Positions 16,840 to 24,504 of a DNA stretch of 64,000 bases are shown here, piece by piece (the first letter of the stretch is position 1; each line of letters begins with the position of its first letter). Both the position numbers and the translations under genes were made by a program. The notes beneath the pieces were generated by a model. That model was not told the DNA's origin, did not search any database, and saw nothing but the letters and a program-made list of their open reading frames with translations. The DNA comes from an uncultured Bacilli bacterium (GTDB lineage: Bacteria; Bacillota_I; Bacilli_A; RF39; UBA660): assembly GCA_934098705.1 (NCBI GenBank), contig CAKOPC010000004.1:1-64000 (forward strand), given 5' to 3'.

Positions 16840-17151
16840 TCATTTCATGTCTTGTATATATTTTTTTAGCTGACCTGATGATGAACCTAAAATTATCTTT
16901 AGCTGATTGTCAACTTCAACCATACCTTTGGCTCCAAGACTCATAATGGCATCCTTGTCTACTAAATTTATATTTTTCAAAGTAACTATAAAACGTGAAA
17001 GATTAACTTCCGAATCTATTATATTGTCTTTGCCTCCTAAATACTCCACTAATTTATTAAAATCAAGTTTTGAATCTTTTTTATTGACCTTTATTATTGC
17101 TAATACAAGTATTAAAAAGATAACAATTAATATTATATATTCTAATTTCAT
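16840..17151 (-). CDS. Membrane-tethered PTS EIIB-like domain, 103 aa
   Basis: A transmembrane helix (about 3-22) is followed by a domain matching the glucose-type EIIB fold: LVEYLGGKDNIIDSEVNLSR, then DKDAIMSLGAKGMVEVDNQLKIILG. In EIIB the phosphorylated Cys stands two residues before T/S-R; here that position is Asn (VNLSR), so the domain cannot be phosphorylated in the usual way. No EIIC or EIIA is near. It is probably a binding or regulatory module; function unknown. Confidence 0.75.
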   Translation of the reverse strand: MKLEYIILIVIFLILVLAIIKVNKKDSKLDFNKLVEYLGGKDNIIDSEVNLSRFIVTLKNINLVDKDAIMSLGAKGMVEVDNQLKIILGSSSGQLKKYIQDMK

Positions 17152-17291
17152 TTATTTATCACCATGTTTATTATATATTATTTTTTTTAAAAAAGAAATA
17201 CATTTTTAGTTTTTTTGGGTAAAAACAATGTTATATTGTAGCTTATTTGAATATCCTATATTAGGAAATGAAAAAGGAGTGAAAAATAAAA

Positions 17292-17702
17292 ATGAGTGAA
17301 AATAATACAAGTTCATGCTGTATTGCTAAAACATTATGCATAATTGCTGAGTTACAAAACAATGCAGAAAAATTTGATTGTGGAGCAAATACTTGTGATA
17401 GACGTTTCTTAGGAAATGTATCAACTTCAAGTTTTTGTTTTAACACAAGACCAGTTTCATTTTATACATGTAGTGGAAACTTAATTAGTCTACCTTATAG
17501 TTTTAATGGCACTGAAGGAACATCTAGTGTATTTAGAGTAGAAAAAGTTGATGGTTGTTGCTGTGTATGTAGAATTTTGGCTAACAACACTGATGAATCT
17601 TCAGAACTTCCTTATGTAGACACAAATAATTTCTTTACACTTAATACAGATTGCGTTAGTATTTTAAGATGTTTAGATGATACCTATATACCATGTATAT
17701 AA
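17292..17702 (+). CDS. Spore coat/exosporium protein, CotY/CotZ family, 136 aa
   Basis: Cys-rich small protein: CCIAKTLCIIAELQNNAE start, FDCGANTCDRRFLG, then FRVEKVDGCCCVCRILAN and a C-terminal TDCVSILRCL. This is the CotY/CotZ/ExsY pattern, crystalline crust proteins of the spore surface that crosslink through disulfides. Length is normal (about 150). AAAAAGGAGT precedes the ATG. A single gene ended by a bidirectional terminator. Confidence 0.88.
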   Translation: MSENNTSSCCIAKTLCIIAELQNNAEKFDCGANTCDRRFLGNVSTSSFCFNTRPVSFYTCSGNLISLPYSFNGTEGTSSVFRVEKVDGCCCVCRILANNTDESSELPYVDTNNFFTLNTDCVSILRCLDDTYIPCI

Positions 17703-17732
17703 AAAAATTCAGTTTCATTACTGAATTTTTTT
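17701..17732. terminator. Bidirectional terminator
   Basis: Perfect 13-bp stem (17701-17713 with 17720-17732), 6-nt loop, A-run and T-run on its flanks; serves the CotY/Z-type gene and the convergent 98-aa gene. Confidence 0.85.
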
Positions 17733-18027
17733 AGTTGTTATAAATTGAGACAATGTCATTAACTGGTATAACTTTGTTATTAGATAATATGATATTTTGT
17801 CCCATTCTATCTACTATCTTTTCATTATAAACATTGTTTTTTGTTACTATTTTATAAACAATGCCATATTTTTTGTTTATTAGTACATCATTTACAATAT
17901 TGCGATCATTGCTATTATTTACAGCACTTCTTAAATTATTTTCATTTAAACCAGAATAATATACTCTGTCATTGTTATTTAATTTTTTATTTATACCAGG
18001 TTTAAAAATATTAGGCATTTGATTCAT
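17731..18027 (-). CDS. Hypothetical protein, 98 aa
   Basis: Asn-rich, no hydrophobic segment. Starts MNQMPNIFKPGINKKLNNND; the C-terminal half is beta-like (Y-G-I-V-Y-K-I-V-T, then I-P-V-N-D-I-V-S-I). GAGGAAATATG supports the start. Convergent neighbour of a coat gene, so a spore coat role is possible, but I recognise no family. Confidence 0.65.
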   Translation of the reverse strand: MNQMPNIFKPGINKKLNNNDRVYYSGLNENNLRSAVNNSNDRNIVNDVLINKKYGIVYKIVTKNNVYNEKIVDRMGQNIILSNNKVIPVNDIVSIYNN

Positions 18028-18094
18028 ATTTCCTCCTCATAATATTTTATGTTTATTATAAATAAAATAATTAAAAATTAGCATACTAATAAGT

Positions 18095-19186
18095 ATGAAA
18101 GCAAAAAAACATGTAAATAAAACAATTATTTTCTCACTTATACTATTTTTCATTATAAGTATTTTATCAGTCTATAGCACTTTAGACTTTTTGGCATTTA
18201 ATCAAAATATTTTTGTGAAACAAATTATTTTTTATATTGTTGGTTTTTTTATTGTTTTTGTTATGATAAAGTGTGATATAAGTAAGATTTTAAAATATAG
18301 TTTGTATATATACATATTAAATGTCTTATTACTAATATATGTACTTTTATTTGGAGATGTAATAAATGGTTCTAGGGCGTGGATAAAATTGCCATTTTTT
18401 GGTAGCTTTCAGCCTAGTGAATTTATGAAAATCGGGTTAATACTTTACTTGGCTTGGGTTATATGCAAAAATGTTAATGAAGAAAAGAAAGATATTATTA
18501 TTATACTTAAAAGTGTATTAATATTTTTAATACCAACTATTTTTACATTTTTAGAGCCAGATACTGGGGCTGTTTTAATTTACTTTATAATTACACTATC
18601 TATGCTTTTTGTTTCTGGAATAAATAAAAGATGGTTTTTGTTGCTATTCGCTTTGGTAATTTTAATATTTTCTGGGGTAACTTTTCTATTTTTAAGAGAA
18701 AAGGAATTATTTATTGAGATTTTTGGTTCAAATTTCTTTTACAGATTTGACAGAATTTTTGACTGGAGTACTTCATCTGGTATGCAACTTGAAAATTCTG
18801 TAATTAGCATAGCTTCGGCGGGAATATTTGGACATGGTTTTAATAATATTCCACTTTATTTTCCAGAATTACAAACTGATTTTATTTTTGCATCTTTTGT
18901 GTCTTGTTATGGAATAATTGGCGCTACTGTTTTATTTGTTATTTTCATTATTTTTGATAATGAAATATTAAAAATTGGTTATGAAAAAAAACTTGAAACA
19001 AAATTAATTGCAACTGGAATATTTGCAGTTTTAGTTTATCAGCAAATACAAAATACTGCAATGACTATAGGGGTGCTACCTATTACAGGTATTACTTTGC
19101 CGTTTATTTCTTATGGTGGAAGTAGTCTTATTTCATTTATGATTTTGATAGGAATAATACTTAATGCTGATATAAATATGGATTAG
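18095..19186 (+). CDS. FtsW/RodA/SpoVE (SEDS) glycosyltransferase, 363 aa
   Basis: About ten transmembrane helices with the SEDS signatures NGSRAWIKLPFFGSFQPSEF (first half), FLEPDTGAVLIYF, and the C-terminal ITLPFISYGGSSLISFMI. These enzymes polymerise lipid II into glycan strands with a class B PBP partner. The NGSRAWI-QPSE spacing and length fit RodA or SpoVE better than full FtsW; which cannot be settled here. Only a weak ribosome site is visible. Confidence 0.92.
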   Translation: MKAKKHVNKTIIFSLILFFIISILSVYSTLDFLAFNQNIFVKQIIFYIVGFFIVFVMIKCDISKILKYSLYIYILNVLLLIYVLLFGDVINGSRAWIKLPFFGSFQPSEFMKIGLILYLAWVICKNVNEEKKDIIIILKSVLIFLIPTIFTFLEPDTGAVLIYFIITLSMLFVSGINKRWFLLLFALVILIFSGVTFLFLREKELFIEIFGSNFFYRFDRIFDWSTSSGMQLENSVISIASAGIFGHGFNNIPLYFPELQTDFIFASFVSCYGIIGATVLFVIFIIFDNEILKIGYEKKLETKLIATGIFAVLVYQQIQNTAMTIGVLPITGITLPFISYGGSSLISFMILIGIILNADINMD

Positions 19187-19209
19187 TATGGTATTGATTA
19201 GTAATTTTT

Positions 19210-19983
19210 TTAATAATTACTTTGTTTGTCATTATCATATTCCTTATCTTTATCAAATAACAATTCAAGGTTTTCTTTTCTTATTTTAAATATCATATTT
19301 TTATTCCTTTGTTTGCCAGAATATGCGCCACTTCTTGTTATACATGTGCTAATTTCAGTAAAGATTATACCTTTTTCTAAAAGTTTTAGAAAGATATCAA
19401 AATTCTTTAATGTGTAAAATATTATTTTATAATATCTAAAAAAATGAGTGCTATCTATAACCTTTTTACTTGCCCAAATAAATGCCAGTTTGTTTAATTT
19501 TATTTCTACTCTCTGCCTTAATGTCTCAAAATTAATATAAGATGCTTCTTCAAGTAATTTGTATTTTAAATCATATATATTTATAGCTATTCTTTGTTTT
19601 TTGTAATCAATAAATAATTTAAAGAAATATTTATCACTTACTTTGACATAGGTGTTAACAACTAAGTTACAATATAGCACTTTTTTGTCTTTAAACTGAT
19701 AATCTACAACACCATATTTTTCTTGTAAAGCATTCATTTCAAAAAAATTTGGACCATCAAAGGCTAAGGAAAATAGTGTCAAAGGAAAATGACTATATCT
19801 TAAACTTGTTTTTATTTCTATACCGTAATAATCTGGAAAAAACATGTTGTCTACTTCCTTACCTAATAATTTTTCAAATGTTAATCCTGCTCCTCCTGTA
19901 AAATTATTAATACCTTTTACATAACCCATATTGGCTATTTTAATAAATTTTTCAAATAGTTCTTCATAATATTTTGTTTCCAT
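19210..19983 (-). CDS. MvaI/BcnI family restriction-like endonuclease, 257 aa
   Basis: Shows the MvaI/BcnI family blocks: NNFTGGAGLTFEKLLG, then FPDYYGIEIKTS (a D-x-x-x-x-E-x-K nuclease core), FPLTLFSL, and the C-terminal RSGAYSGKQRNKNMIF. MvaI and BcnI are monomeric enzymes cutting CCWGG/CCSGG-like sites. No cognate DNA methyltransferase gene lies in the 64 kb, so this copy is orphan here. It is next to a tRNA pair, a common site of insertion. AAGGTGGGAT precedes the ATG. Confidence 0.85.
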   Translation of the reverse strand: METKYYEELFEKFIKIANMGYVKGINNFTGGAGLTFEKLLGKEVDNMFFPDYYGIEIKTSLRYSHFPLTLFSLAFDGPNFFEMNALQEKYGVVDYQFKDKKVLYCNLVVNTYVKVSDKYFFKLFIDYKKQRIAINIYDLKYKLLEEASYINFETLRQRVEIKLNKLAFIWASKKVIDSTHFFRYYKIIFYTLKNFDIFLKLLEKGIIFTEISTCITRSGAYSGKQRNKNMIFKIRKENLELLFDKDKEYDNDKQSNY

Positions 19984-20088
19984 AGAGTAATCCCACCTTT
20001 TGTCTGGATATTATATATGGAAAAATATGCAAAAAATGTCATTTTTTGTGTTAGAGTAGAAATTGTAAGGACGGTTGAAATAAAAAAA

Positions 20089-20100
20089 AGACTTTCGTCT
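20089..20100 (-). terminator. Terminator of the tRNA-Ile/tRNA-Leu unit
   Basis: Short AGAC/GTCT stem with a GAAA tetraloop on the minus strand, followed by a run of eight T. Confidence 0.6.
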
Positions 20101-20107
20101 AATTAAA

Positions 20108-20192
20108 TGGTGCGGGCAAGAGGACTTGAACCCCCATGGATCACTCCGCTAGATCCTAAGTCTAGTGCGTCTACCAATTCCGCCATGCCCGC
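20108..20192 (-). tRNA. tRNA-Leu (TAG)
   Basis: 85-nt class II tRNA with long variable arm and encoded CCA; anticodon loop CTTAGGA gives TAG. Acceptor GCGGGCA pairs with TGCCCGC. Eleven bases downstream of tRNA-Ile. Confidence 0.96.
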
Positions 20193-20203
20193 ATAAATAA
20201 AAA

Positions 20204-20280
20204 TGGTGGACCCTGTAGGACTCGAACCTACAACCGTCCGGTTATGAGCCGGATGCTCTAACCAATTGAGCTAAGGGTCC
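20204..20280 (-). tRNA. tRNA-Ile2 (CAT, probably lysidine-modified)
   Basis: 77-nt cloverleaf, anticodon loop CTCATAA, encoded CCA. The acceptor GGACCCT and body match the Bacillus tRNA-Ile2 reading AUA, rather than either tRNA-Met; TilS would convert the anticodon C to lysidine. Confidence 0.8.
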
Positions 20281-20291
20281 ATTGCCATTTA

Positions 20292-20321
20292 ATAATAACA
20301 CAAAAATATATAAAAAATCAA
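20292..20321 (-). promoter_or_regulatory. Promoter of the tRNA-Ile/tRNA-Leu unit
   Basis: TTGATT (20316-20321), 18-nt spacer, TATTAT (20292-20297) on the minus strand, 11 bases before the tRNA. Confidence 0.5.
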
Positions 20322-20376
20322 TACATTTTTTGCATATTTTTTAAAAAAATTACTTTTTTTATTAAATTTTTAAAAA

Positions 20377-20405
20377 AACCAAAAAAATTATTAGTTTTTT
20401 TGGTT
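20377..20405 (-). terminator. Terminator of the 144-aa gene
   Basis: 11-bp stem AACCAAAAAAA with TTTTTTTGGTT and 7-nt loop; overlaps the stop codon and is followed by a T-rich stretch on the minus strand. Confidence 0.65.
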
Positions 20406-20825
20406 AAGTACATTTAATAAATTTACTTTAAACATATCTTTTTCTTTATTAGTCTTTGAAATCATTACACCCTTGTATGTTCCAAGTTCACTACGATGTC
20501 CTTCTTCTAAAATACTATCAGGTGTTATGTTTGTTAATAAAACAACATTACTATCATAATATACTGTATAATGTAATACAACATCACCATGTACTTTTGA
20601 GAATAAAGCATCTGTTGGTAACTTTAATTCGTATGTAGCAGTATTGTCTTGTTTTGATGTTGATACTAATTTGCCTAAAAAATTTCCTTCTCTAATTGAT
20701 GGATAATATTGAAAGGTCAATCTCTTATAAGCTAACATATTATATTTTCTAACAGATCTTTCTTTTTTTCTAAATTCATTTTCATTAATATATTCAAAAT
20801 GAAATCCTATTCTCTTATTTTCCAT
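20391..20825 (-). CDS. Hypothetical protein, 144 aa
   Basis: Soluble basic protein with no family I recognise. The N-terminal 40 residues are Lys/Arg rich; the rest alternates strands, with HGDVVLHYTVYYDSNVVLL and an ELGTYKGVMIS block that look structured. It has the best sigma-A promoter of the window (20877-20905) and its own terminator, so it is well expressed. It follows the bacteriocin-like locus but has an independent promoter. Confidence 0.75.
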   Translation of the reverse strand: MENKRIGFHFEYINENEFRKKERSVRKYNMLAYKRLTFQYYPSIREGNFLGKLVSTSKQDNTATYELKLPTDALFSKVHGDVVLHYTVYYDSNVVLLTNITPDSILEEGHRSELGTYKGVMISKTNKEKDMFKVNLLNVLNQKN

Positions 20826-20876
20826 ATTACCTACCCCCTATAATACTTTTTGGTAATCTCCTTAATAAGTGTTTAA

Positions 20877-20905
20877 ATTATAACACTTTTTAATAAAAAT
20901 GTCAA
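20877..20905 (-). promoter_or_regulatory. Consensus sigma-A promoter of the 144-aa gene
   Basis: TTGACA (20900-20905), exactly 17 nt, TATAAT (20877-20882) on the minus strand; both hexamers are perfect. The leader is about 45 nt. Confidence 0.85.
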
Positions 20906-20961
20906 GCTTTTACTTTTTTACTTGCCATAAAACATGTGTAAGGTATTAAAATTATTTATTA

Positions 20962-21090
20962 TTAAGGTATAATGTTTACTCTTATAAAAGTTCCCACTAT
21001 TATTCCAAGTTTAAAAATCCAATAAATCAAATTACTTAATAATATTATTGTAAATATTGATAATATTAAGTATTTTATTCTATATCGCAT
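20962..21090 (-). CDS. Small membrane peptide, 42 aa, candidate bacteriocin immunity protein
   Basis: Frame of 42 codons beginning inside the last codons of the second bacteriocin-like peptide (16-base overlap, different frame). The product starts MRYRIKYLILSIFTIILLSN, basic then hydrophobic, and continues as a second hydrophobic stretch with few charges, so one or two membrane helices. No double glycine, so not a precursor. Position right after two class II-like peptides suggests an immunity protein. The ribosome site (AGAAGGA) is about 15 bases away, so translation may rely on coupling. Function is inference. Confidence 0.5.
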   Translation of the reverse strand: MRYRIKYLILSIFTIILLSNLIYWIFKLGIIVGTFIRVNIIP

Positions 21091-21245
21091 ATATTTGATT
21101 TTATTATCCTTCTTATTGAAGTTCCAAAACTTCTTCCAACTTCTAAAATAGTGTCAATTATTCTTGAAAAAGAATTAATAATACTATAATTAAAATCAAG
21201 GCCACCTGTTATACTTTTTAATTCTTTAGCTGTTAATCTTTTCAT
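21075..21245 (-). CDS. Double-glycine leader bacteriocin-like peptide B, 56 aa
   Basis: Leader MKRLTAKELKSITGG (residues 1-15) fits the class II consensus with E-L, I and G-G. The predicted mature peptide is 41 residues, amphipathic and rich in Ile, Ser, Arg and Lys. It has a GxxxG motif at 37-41 and a single Cys at 53. It starts one base after the stop of peptide A with no ribosome site of its own, so it is probably translated by coupling. Leader similarity to peptide A and the C39 transporter just upstream support export and cleavage by that protein. Confidence 0.82.
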   Translation of the reverse strand: MKRLTAKELKSITGGLDFNYSIINSFSRIIDTILEVGRSFGTSIRRIIKSNICDIE

Positions 21246-21246
21246 T

Positions 21247-21387
21247 TTAATTACAATTTAATGGACGGACAATACCGTCTATTACTCCTATTCCAAAAAT
21301 TGCACCTAAAATTATACCTGCTATTCCCCAAACTGATAAACCGCCCCCTACTATTTGTTTTAACTCTCTATTCGTTAAATTTTTCAT
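21247..21387 (-). CDS. Double-glycine leader bacteriocin-like peptide A, 46 aa
   Basis: Leader MKNLTNRELKQIVGG (1-15), then Gly16 and a strongly hydrophobic, Gly-rich mature part of about 31 residues. GxxxG motifs sit at 24-28, 28-32 and 34-38, and it ends RPLNCN with one Cys at 45. AAAGGAGG stands seven bases before the ATG, inside the 3' end of the transporter gene (20-base overlap). Class IIb bacteriocins are pairs of such peptides that associate through GxxxG helices; that reading is inference from layout. Confidence 0.85.
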   Translation of the reverse strand: MKNLTNRELKQIVGGGLSVWGIAGIILGAIFGIGVIDGIVRPLNCN

Positions 21388-23386
21388 TTTTTTCCTCCTT
21401 TATTAAATGAATATTTTTATTTTTAAGTATATATTGTTTGTTGTAAAAATATAAATTACTGTTTCTGCTCGAAATAACTATTACTGTAATATCAAAATTT
21501 TGTTTTAAAATCGTTAACAAGTTTCTTTCTTCTTCTTCATTAATATTGATTAAAATTTCATCTAAAATAATCACTTTGGAACCTTTTAATAAAGCTTGCC
21601 CTATTAACACTTTACATATTTTTATATAGGAAATACTAGGATTTTTTATTACATTATCCTTTGTTTTATCAAAGTCAAATAACAATTCTATTTTTTCTTT
21701 TAAATCCTCGTTTACTACTGATAGTAAAAAATCATATAGTTCTTCTTTTACTGGTTGTGTTGCATATGAAATATACGTTATAAGGTTATCAATTAAATCT
21801 TTGCTTATTTGTTTTATATTGATGCCTTCAATTTCTATGTCTCCTTTATAATTTTGACCTTCTTTTAATAACAATTTTAATAATACTGTTTCATTAGAAT
21901 TTGAATTTTTATTTATAAATATATAATCATTTTTATTTATGGTCAATTCAACATTATCGAACAAATTAGAAATTGACACATTCTTATAGGCAATAGATAA
22001 AAACTTATTAAGTCTTATTTTTGGATTAGGAATATTTTTTATACTTTTTAAAAACCACAAAGAATTATTAATTGAGCTATTAGCCATTTCAAACATTATA
22101 ACTGTTTGACATAAATCATCTAAAAATTGCAAAAACAAAAGATAAATATTATAAAAAATCATAACATTAATAAATAAACTTTCTCTTGTTTTTACCTCAC
22201 TTGATAATATAAATATAAAAATTATAAAAAATATACTTTCCATTATATCATTAAATAAAGTTATTTTATTGCAACAATTATTATATTTATAGTTAATTTT
22301 TAAATATCTTTTAAAGACATCATTATACCTATTTAATACACTATTACTCATATTCAAGTTTTTTATTTGGAACGCTTTATTTAATATACTTAATAAATAA
22401 TTATACTTACTATTATAACCTTGTTTTAAACATACAAAATTATTATTAATAATAGTCCTGTAAGATATAGCTAAAACAAATTTGATAATTATTAGCAAAA
22501 GTAAAAATAGAAAGTACTTATAATTATATATAAGGCTAAATAATAATATTGTAAAGACAAATACTATATCTATAAAATTTGATGAAATAATTTTATTTGT
22601 TATTTTTTTAACAGTTTCGATATCATAAATAATGGAAGTGTTAGTGCTTATACTTTTATTATTATCATTATTATACATAAGTATATTATTTACAAAAATC
22701 ATATCCAGATAGCAACTTATTGTATTATTTAATTTGAGTAATAAATCTCCTTTAAAAAATAAAACATAATTTTTTATTACCTCAAAAGCAACCAATATTA
22801 ATGCTAAATTTAATGAATTATGTTGATATAAAAGTAGTTCTTTTATAAAAAAATTGAATAACAGCACTATAAAAATGGTAAAAAATTCCAATAATGAAAA
22901 TTTGATAATTATGATTTTGTGTCTATTAATAATACTATATAAAAAATTTAAAAAAATACTATTTGAACTTGTTTCTTTGGATATTTTTGGCCTTTTAAAT
23001 ATTATATAAACACCAGTAGTTATCTTATTAAAAGCTTTATACGACATTTTTAGTATTCCTATAGTAGGATCATGAATAGTTAAAATTTGTTTTCTATGGT
23101 TGTTAGCTAATATTACTATATAATGAAAACAACCATCTTGAATTTTGACATGGGCAATACAGGGAAGATAACCTTGCAGTATGGATGGGCCAAGGTTACT
23201 CTTCACTCCTTTTGCCTTTATTTTATTGTATTCACTTATTTTTATTATGTCATAAGCACTAATCCCACCGTCCTTAATTTTTAATGAAGGTATTTTTAAT
23301 GTTCTATTGAATTGCAAAAAAACAGTTCTAAGCGATGCTATACCGCAATCATATTTTGAATTTTGCAATACATATTTATAGCCCAT
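21368..23386 (-). CDS. C39 peptidase-containing ABC exporter with degenerate ATPase domain, 672 aa
   Basis: Order: C39 protease (1-130), membrane domain (about 150-450) with about six spans, nucleotide-binding domain (465-660). The protease site is complete: Gln8, Cys14 in SKYDCG, His88 in CFHYIV, Asp106 in IHDP. The ATPase is not: Walker A reads NKNSNSNET at 492-500 (no GK[ST]), the LSGGQ signature is ISYIK at 585-589, and the switch His is Ser640; only Walker B VIILDE (605-610) remains. Normal family members are 700-720 aa. GGAGGTAAC precedes the ATG. It heads the unit with peptides A, B and the 42-aa protein. Confidence 0.9.
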   Translation of the reverse strand: MGYKYVLQNSKYDCGIASLRTVFLQFNRTLKIPSLKIKDGGISAYDIIKISEYNKIKAKGVKSNLGPSILQGYLPCIAHVKIQDGCFHYIVILANNHRKQILTIHDPTIGILKMSYKAFNKITTGVYIIFKRPKISKETSSNSIFLNFLYSIINRHKIIIIKFSLLEFFTIFIVLLFNFFIKELLLYQHNSLNLALILVAFEVIKNYVLFFKGDLLLKLNNTISCYLDMIFVNNILMYNNDNNKSISTNTSIIYDIETVKKITNKIISSNFIDIVFVFTILLFSLIYNYKYFLFLLLLIIIKFVLAISYRTIINNNFVCLKQGYNSKYNYLLSILNKAFQIKNLNMSNSVLNRYNDVFKRYLKINYKYNNCCNKITLFNDIMESIFFIIFIFILSSEVKTRESLFINVMIFYNIYLLFLQFLDDLCQTVIMFEMANSSINNSLWFLKSIKNIPNPKIRLNKFLSIAYKNVSISNLFDNVELTINKNDYIFINKNSNSNETVLLKLLLKEGQNYKGDIEIEGINIKQISKDLIDNLITYISYATQPVKEELYDFLLSVVNEDLKEKIELLFDFDKTKDNVIKNPSISYIKICKVLIGQALLKGSKVIILDEILININEEEERNLLTILKQNFDITVIVISSRNSNLYFYNKQYILKNKNIHLIKEEKNEKFNE

Positions 23387-23422
23387 AATGTTACCTCCAT
23401 TTGTATTATTAACGGCAAAAGA

Positions 23423-23442
23423 AAAAAGACCTAAGTCTTTTT
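23423..23442 (-). terminator. Terminator of cdsA-rseP
   Basis: AAAAAGAC with GTCTTTTT, 4-nt loop, T-rich tail on the minus strand; separates rseP from the bacteriocin-like locus. Confidence 0.75.
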
Positions 23443-23451
23443 AATTTTTTA

Positions 23452-24486
23452 TTAAAATAATCTTAAAATGTCATTAATGGTAATGTATACCATAAGTAAC
23501 ATAAGTAGTATAAAACCAATAGAATGTATTGTGTTTTCAACTTTTGGGTTTACTGGAGAACCTTTTATTTTTTCAATAAATAGGAATAATATTCTACCTC
23601 CATCAAATGCTGGTAATGGAATTAAGTTTATGACACCAACATTTATACTTAATAGTGCCATTAAGTAAAGCAAAGCATTTACTCCTTGCGTCTTGTATTG
23701 ATCCACAATAGAATATATACCAACAGGGCCACTAAGCTTATTTACTGGTAATTTTCCTGTAAATAATGAACCAAGTACAACAAACATCTGCTTAAATATT
23801 GAAAGTTCTTGCTTAACTGCAAATTCAAATGATTTAAAGAAACCTTTACTTACCTTTTTTTCTAAAGTGATTCCTACAATATATTTGCCATCATCTGTTT
23901 TTTGTGGAACAATATTATACGTTGCTGATTGCCCACTTACCTTTTCTACTTCAAATACTAATGGTTTTTCTAAATCTGCTAAAGTTAAATATAATGATAT
24001 ATCATCTATATATGTAACTTTATGGTTATTTATTGATATTACTTTATCTCCTGCTTCTAGCCCGCTTATTGCTGCGGGATAATTTTCGCTTACATTTGTT
24101 ATTATTGGGTTAAGGTCAGTTGCACCAAAAATAAATCCCGTTAATAAAAGTAGTAAAAATGCAAATATGAAGTTGTTCCCAACACCCATAAACATAATAA
24201 GTAGTCTTTGAAGAAAGCTCTTGTCCTGGATGTTTTTGCCTTTATTTTTTGTCTTGTCATACTCAACTTCCTCGCCGGCCATAGATACAAAACCGCCAAG
24301 AGGAATAGCTCTTATTGCATACTGTGTGCCATCTTTGGCTATTTTTTTGAATACTACAGGTCCAAATCCTAAAGCAAATTCGTAAATGTGTACTCCAGCC
24401 ATTTTAGCAAATAGAAAGTGGCCTAATTCATGAACAAAAACAGTTGTTCCTAAAATTAAAATAAATAAAATTAGTGTAATAATCAT
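23452..24486 (-). CDS. rseP: Site-2 (RIP) metalloprotease RseP/RasP, 344 aa
   Basis: Zinc motif FVHELGHFLFAKMAG in the first helix; one PDZ domain around 120-200; the third zinc ligand in LPAFDGGRILF; four membrane helices. Cuts membrane-embedded peptides such as anti-sigma factors and signal-peptide remnants. Follows cdsA by 18 bases, the usual order. ATAAGGAGG precedes the ATG. Confidence 0.96.
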   Translation of the reverse strand: MIITLILFILILGTTVFVHELGHFLFAKMAGVHIYEFALGFGPVVFKKIAKDGTQYAIRAIPLGGFVSMAGEEVEYDKTKNKGKNIQDKSFLQRLLIMFMGVGNNFIFAFLLLLLTGFIFGATDLNPIITNVSENYPAAISGLEAGDKVISINNHKVTYIDDISLYLTLADLEKPLVFEVEKVSGQSATYNIVPQKTDDGKYIVGITLEKKVSKGFFKSFEFAVKQELSIFKQMFVVLGSLFTGKLPVNKLSGPVGIYSIVDQYKTQGVNALLYLMALLSINVGVINLIPLPAFDGGRILFLFIEKIKGSPVNPKVENTIHSIGFILLMLLMVYITINDILRLF

Positions 24487-24504
24487 TGAAAATCCTCCTT
24501 ATCA

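Noticed and set aside
20204..20280. Second elongator tRNA-Met
   Set aside because: The body and acceptor fit tRNA-Ile2 (AUA reader) much better; CAT would be lysidine-modified.
20391..20825. 144-aa gene as part of the bacteriocin-like operon
   Set aside because: It has its own consensus promoter and no bacteriocin, immunity or transport feature.
21368..23386. Frameshift or sequencing error as the reason for the missing ATPase motifs
   Set aside because: The frame is unbroken, the aligned positions keep hydrophobic spacing and Walker B is intact; it looks like substitution, not disruption.
19210..23386. Prophage or transposon
   Set aside because: No integrase, transposase, terminal repeats or duplicated tRNA end was seen.
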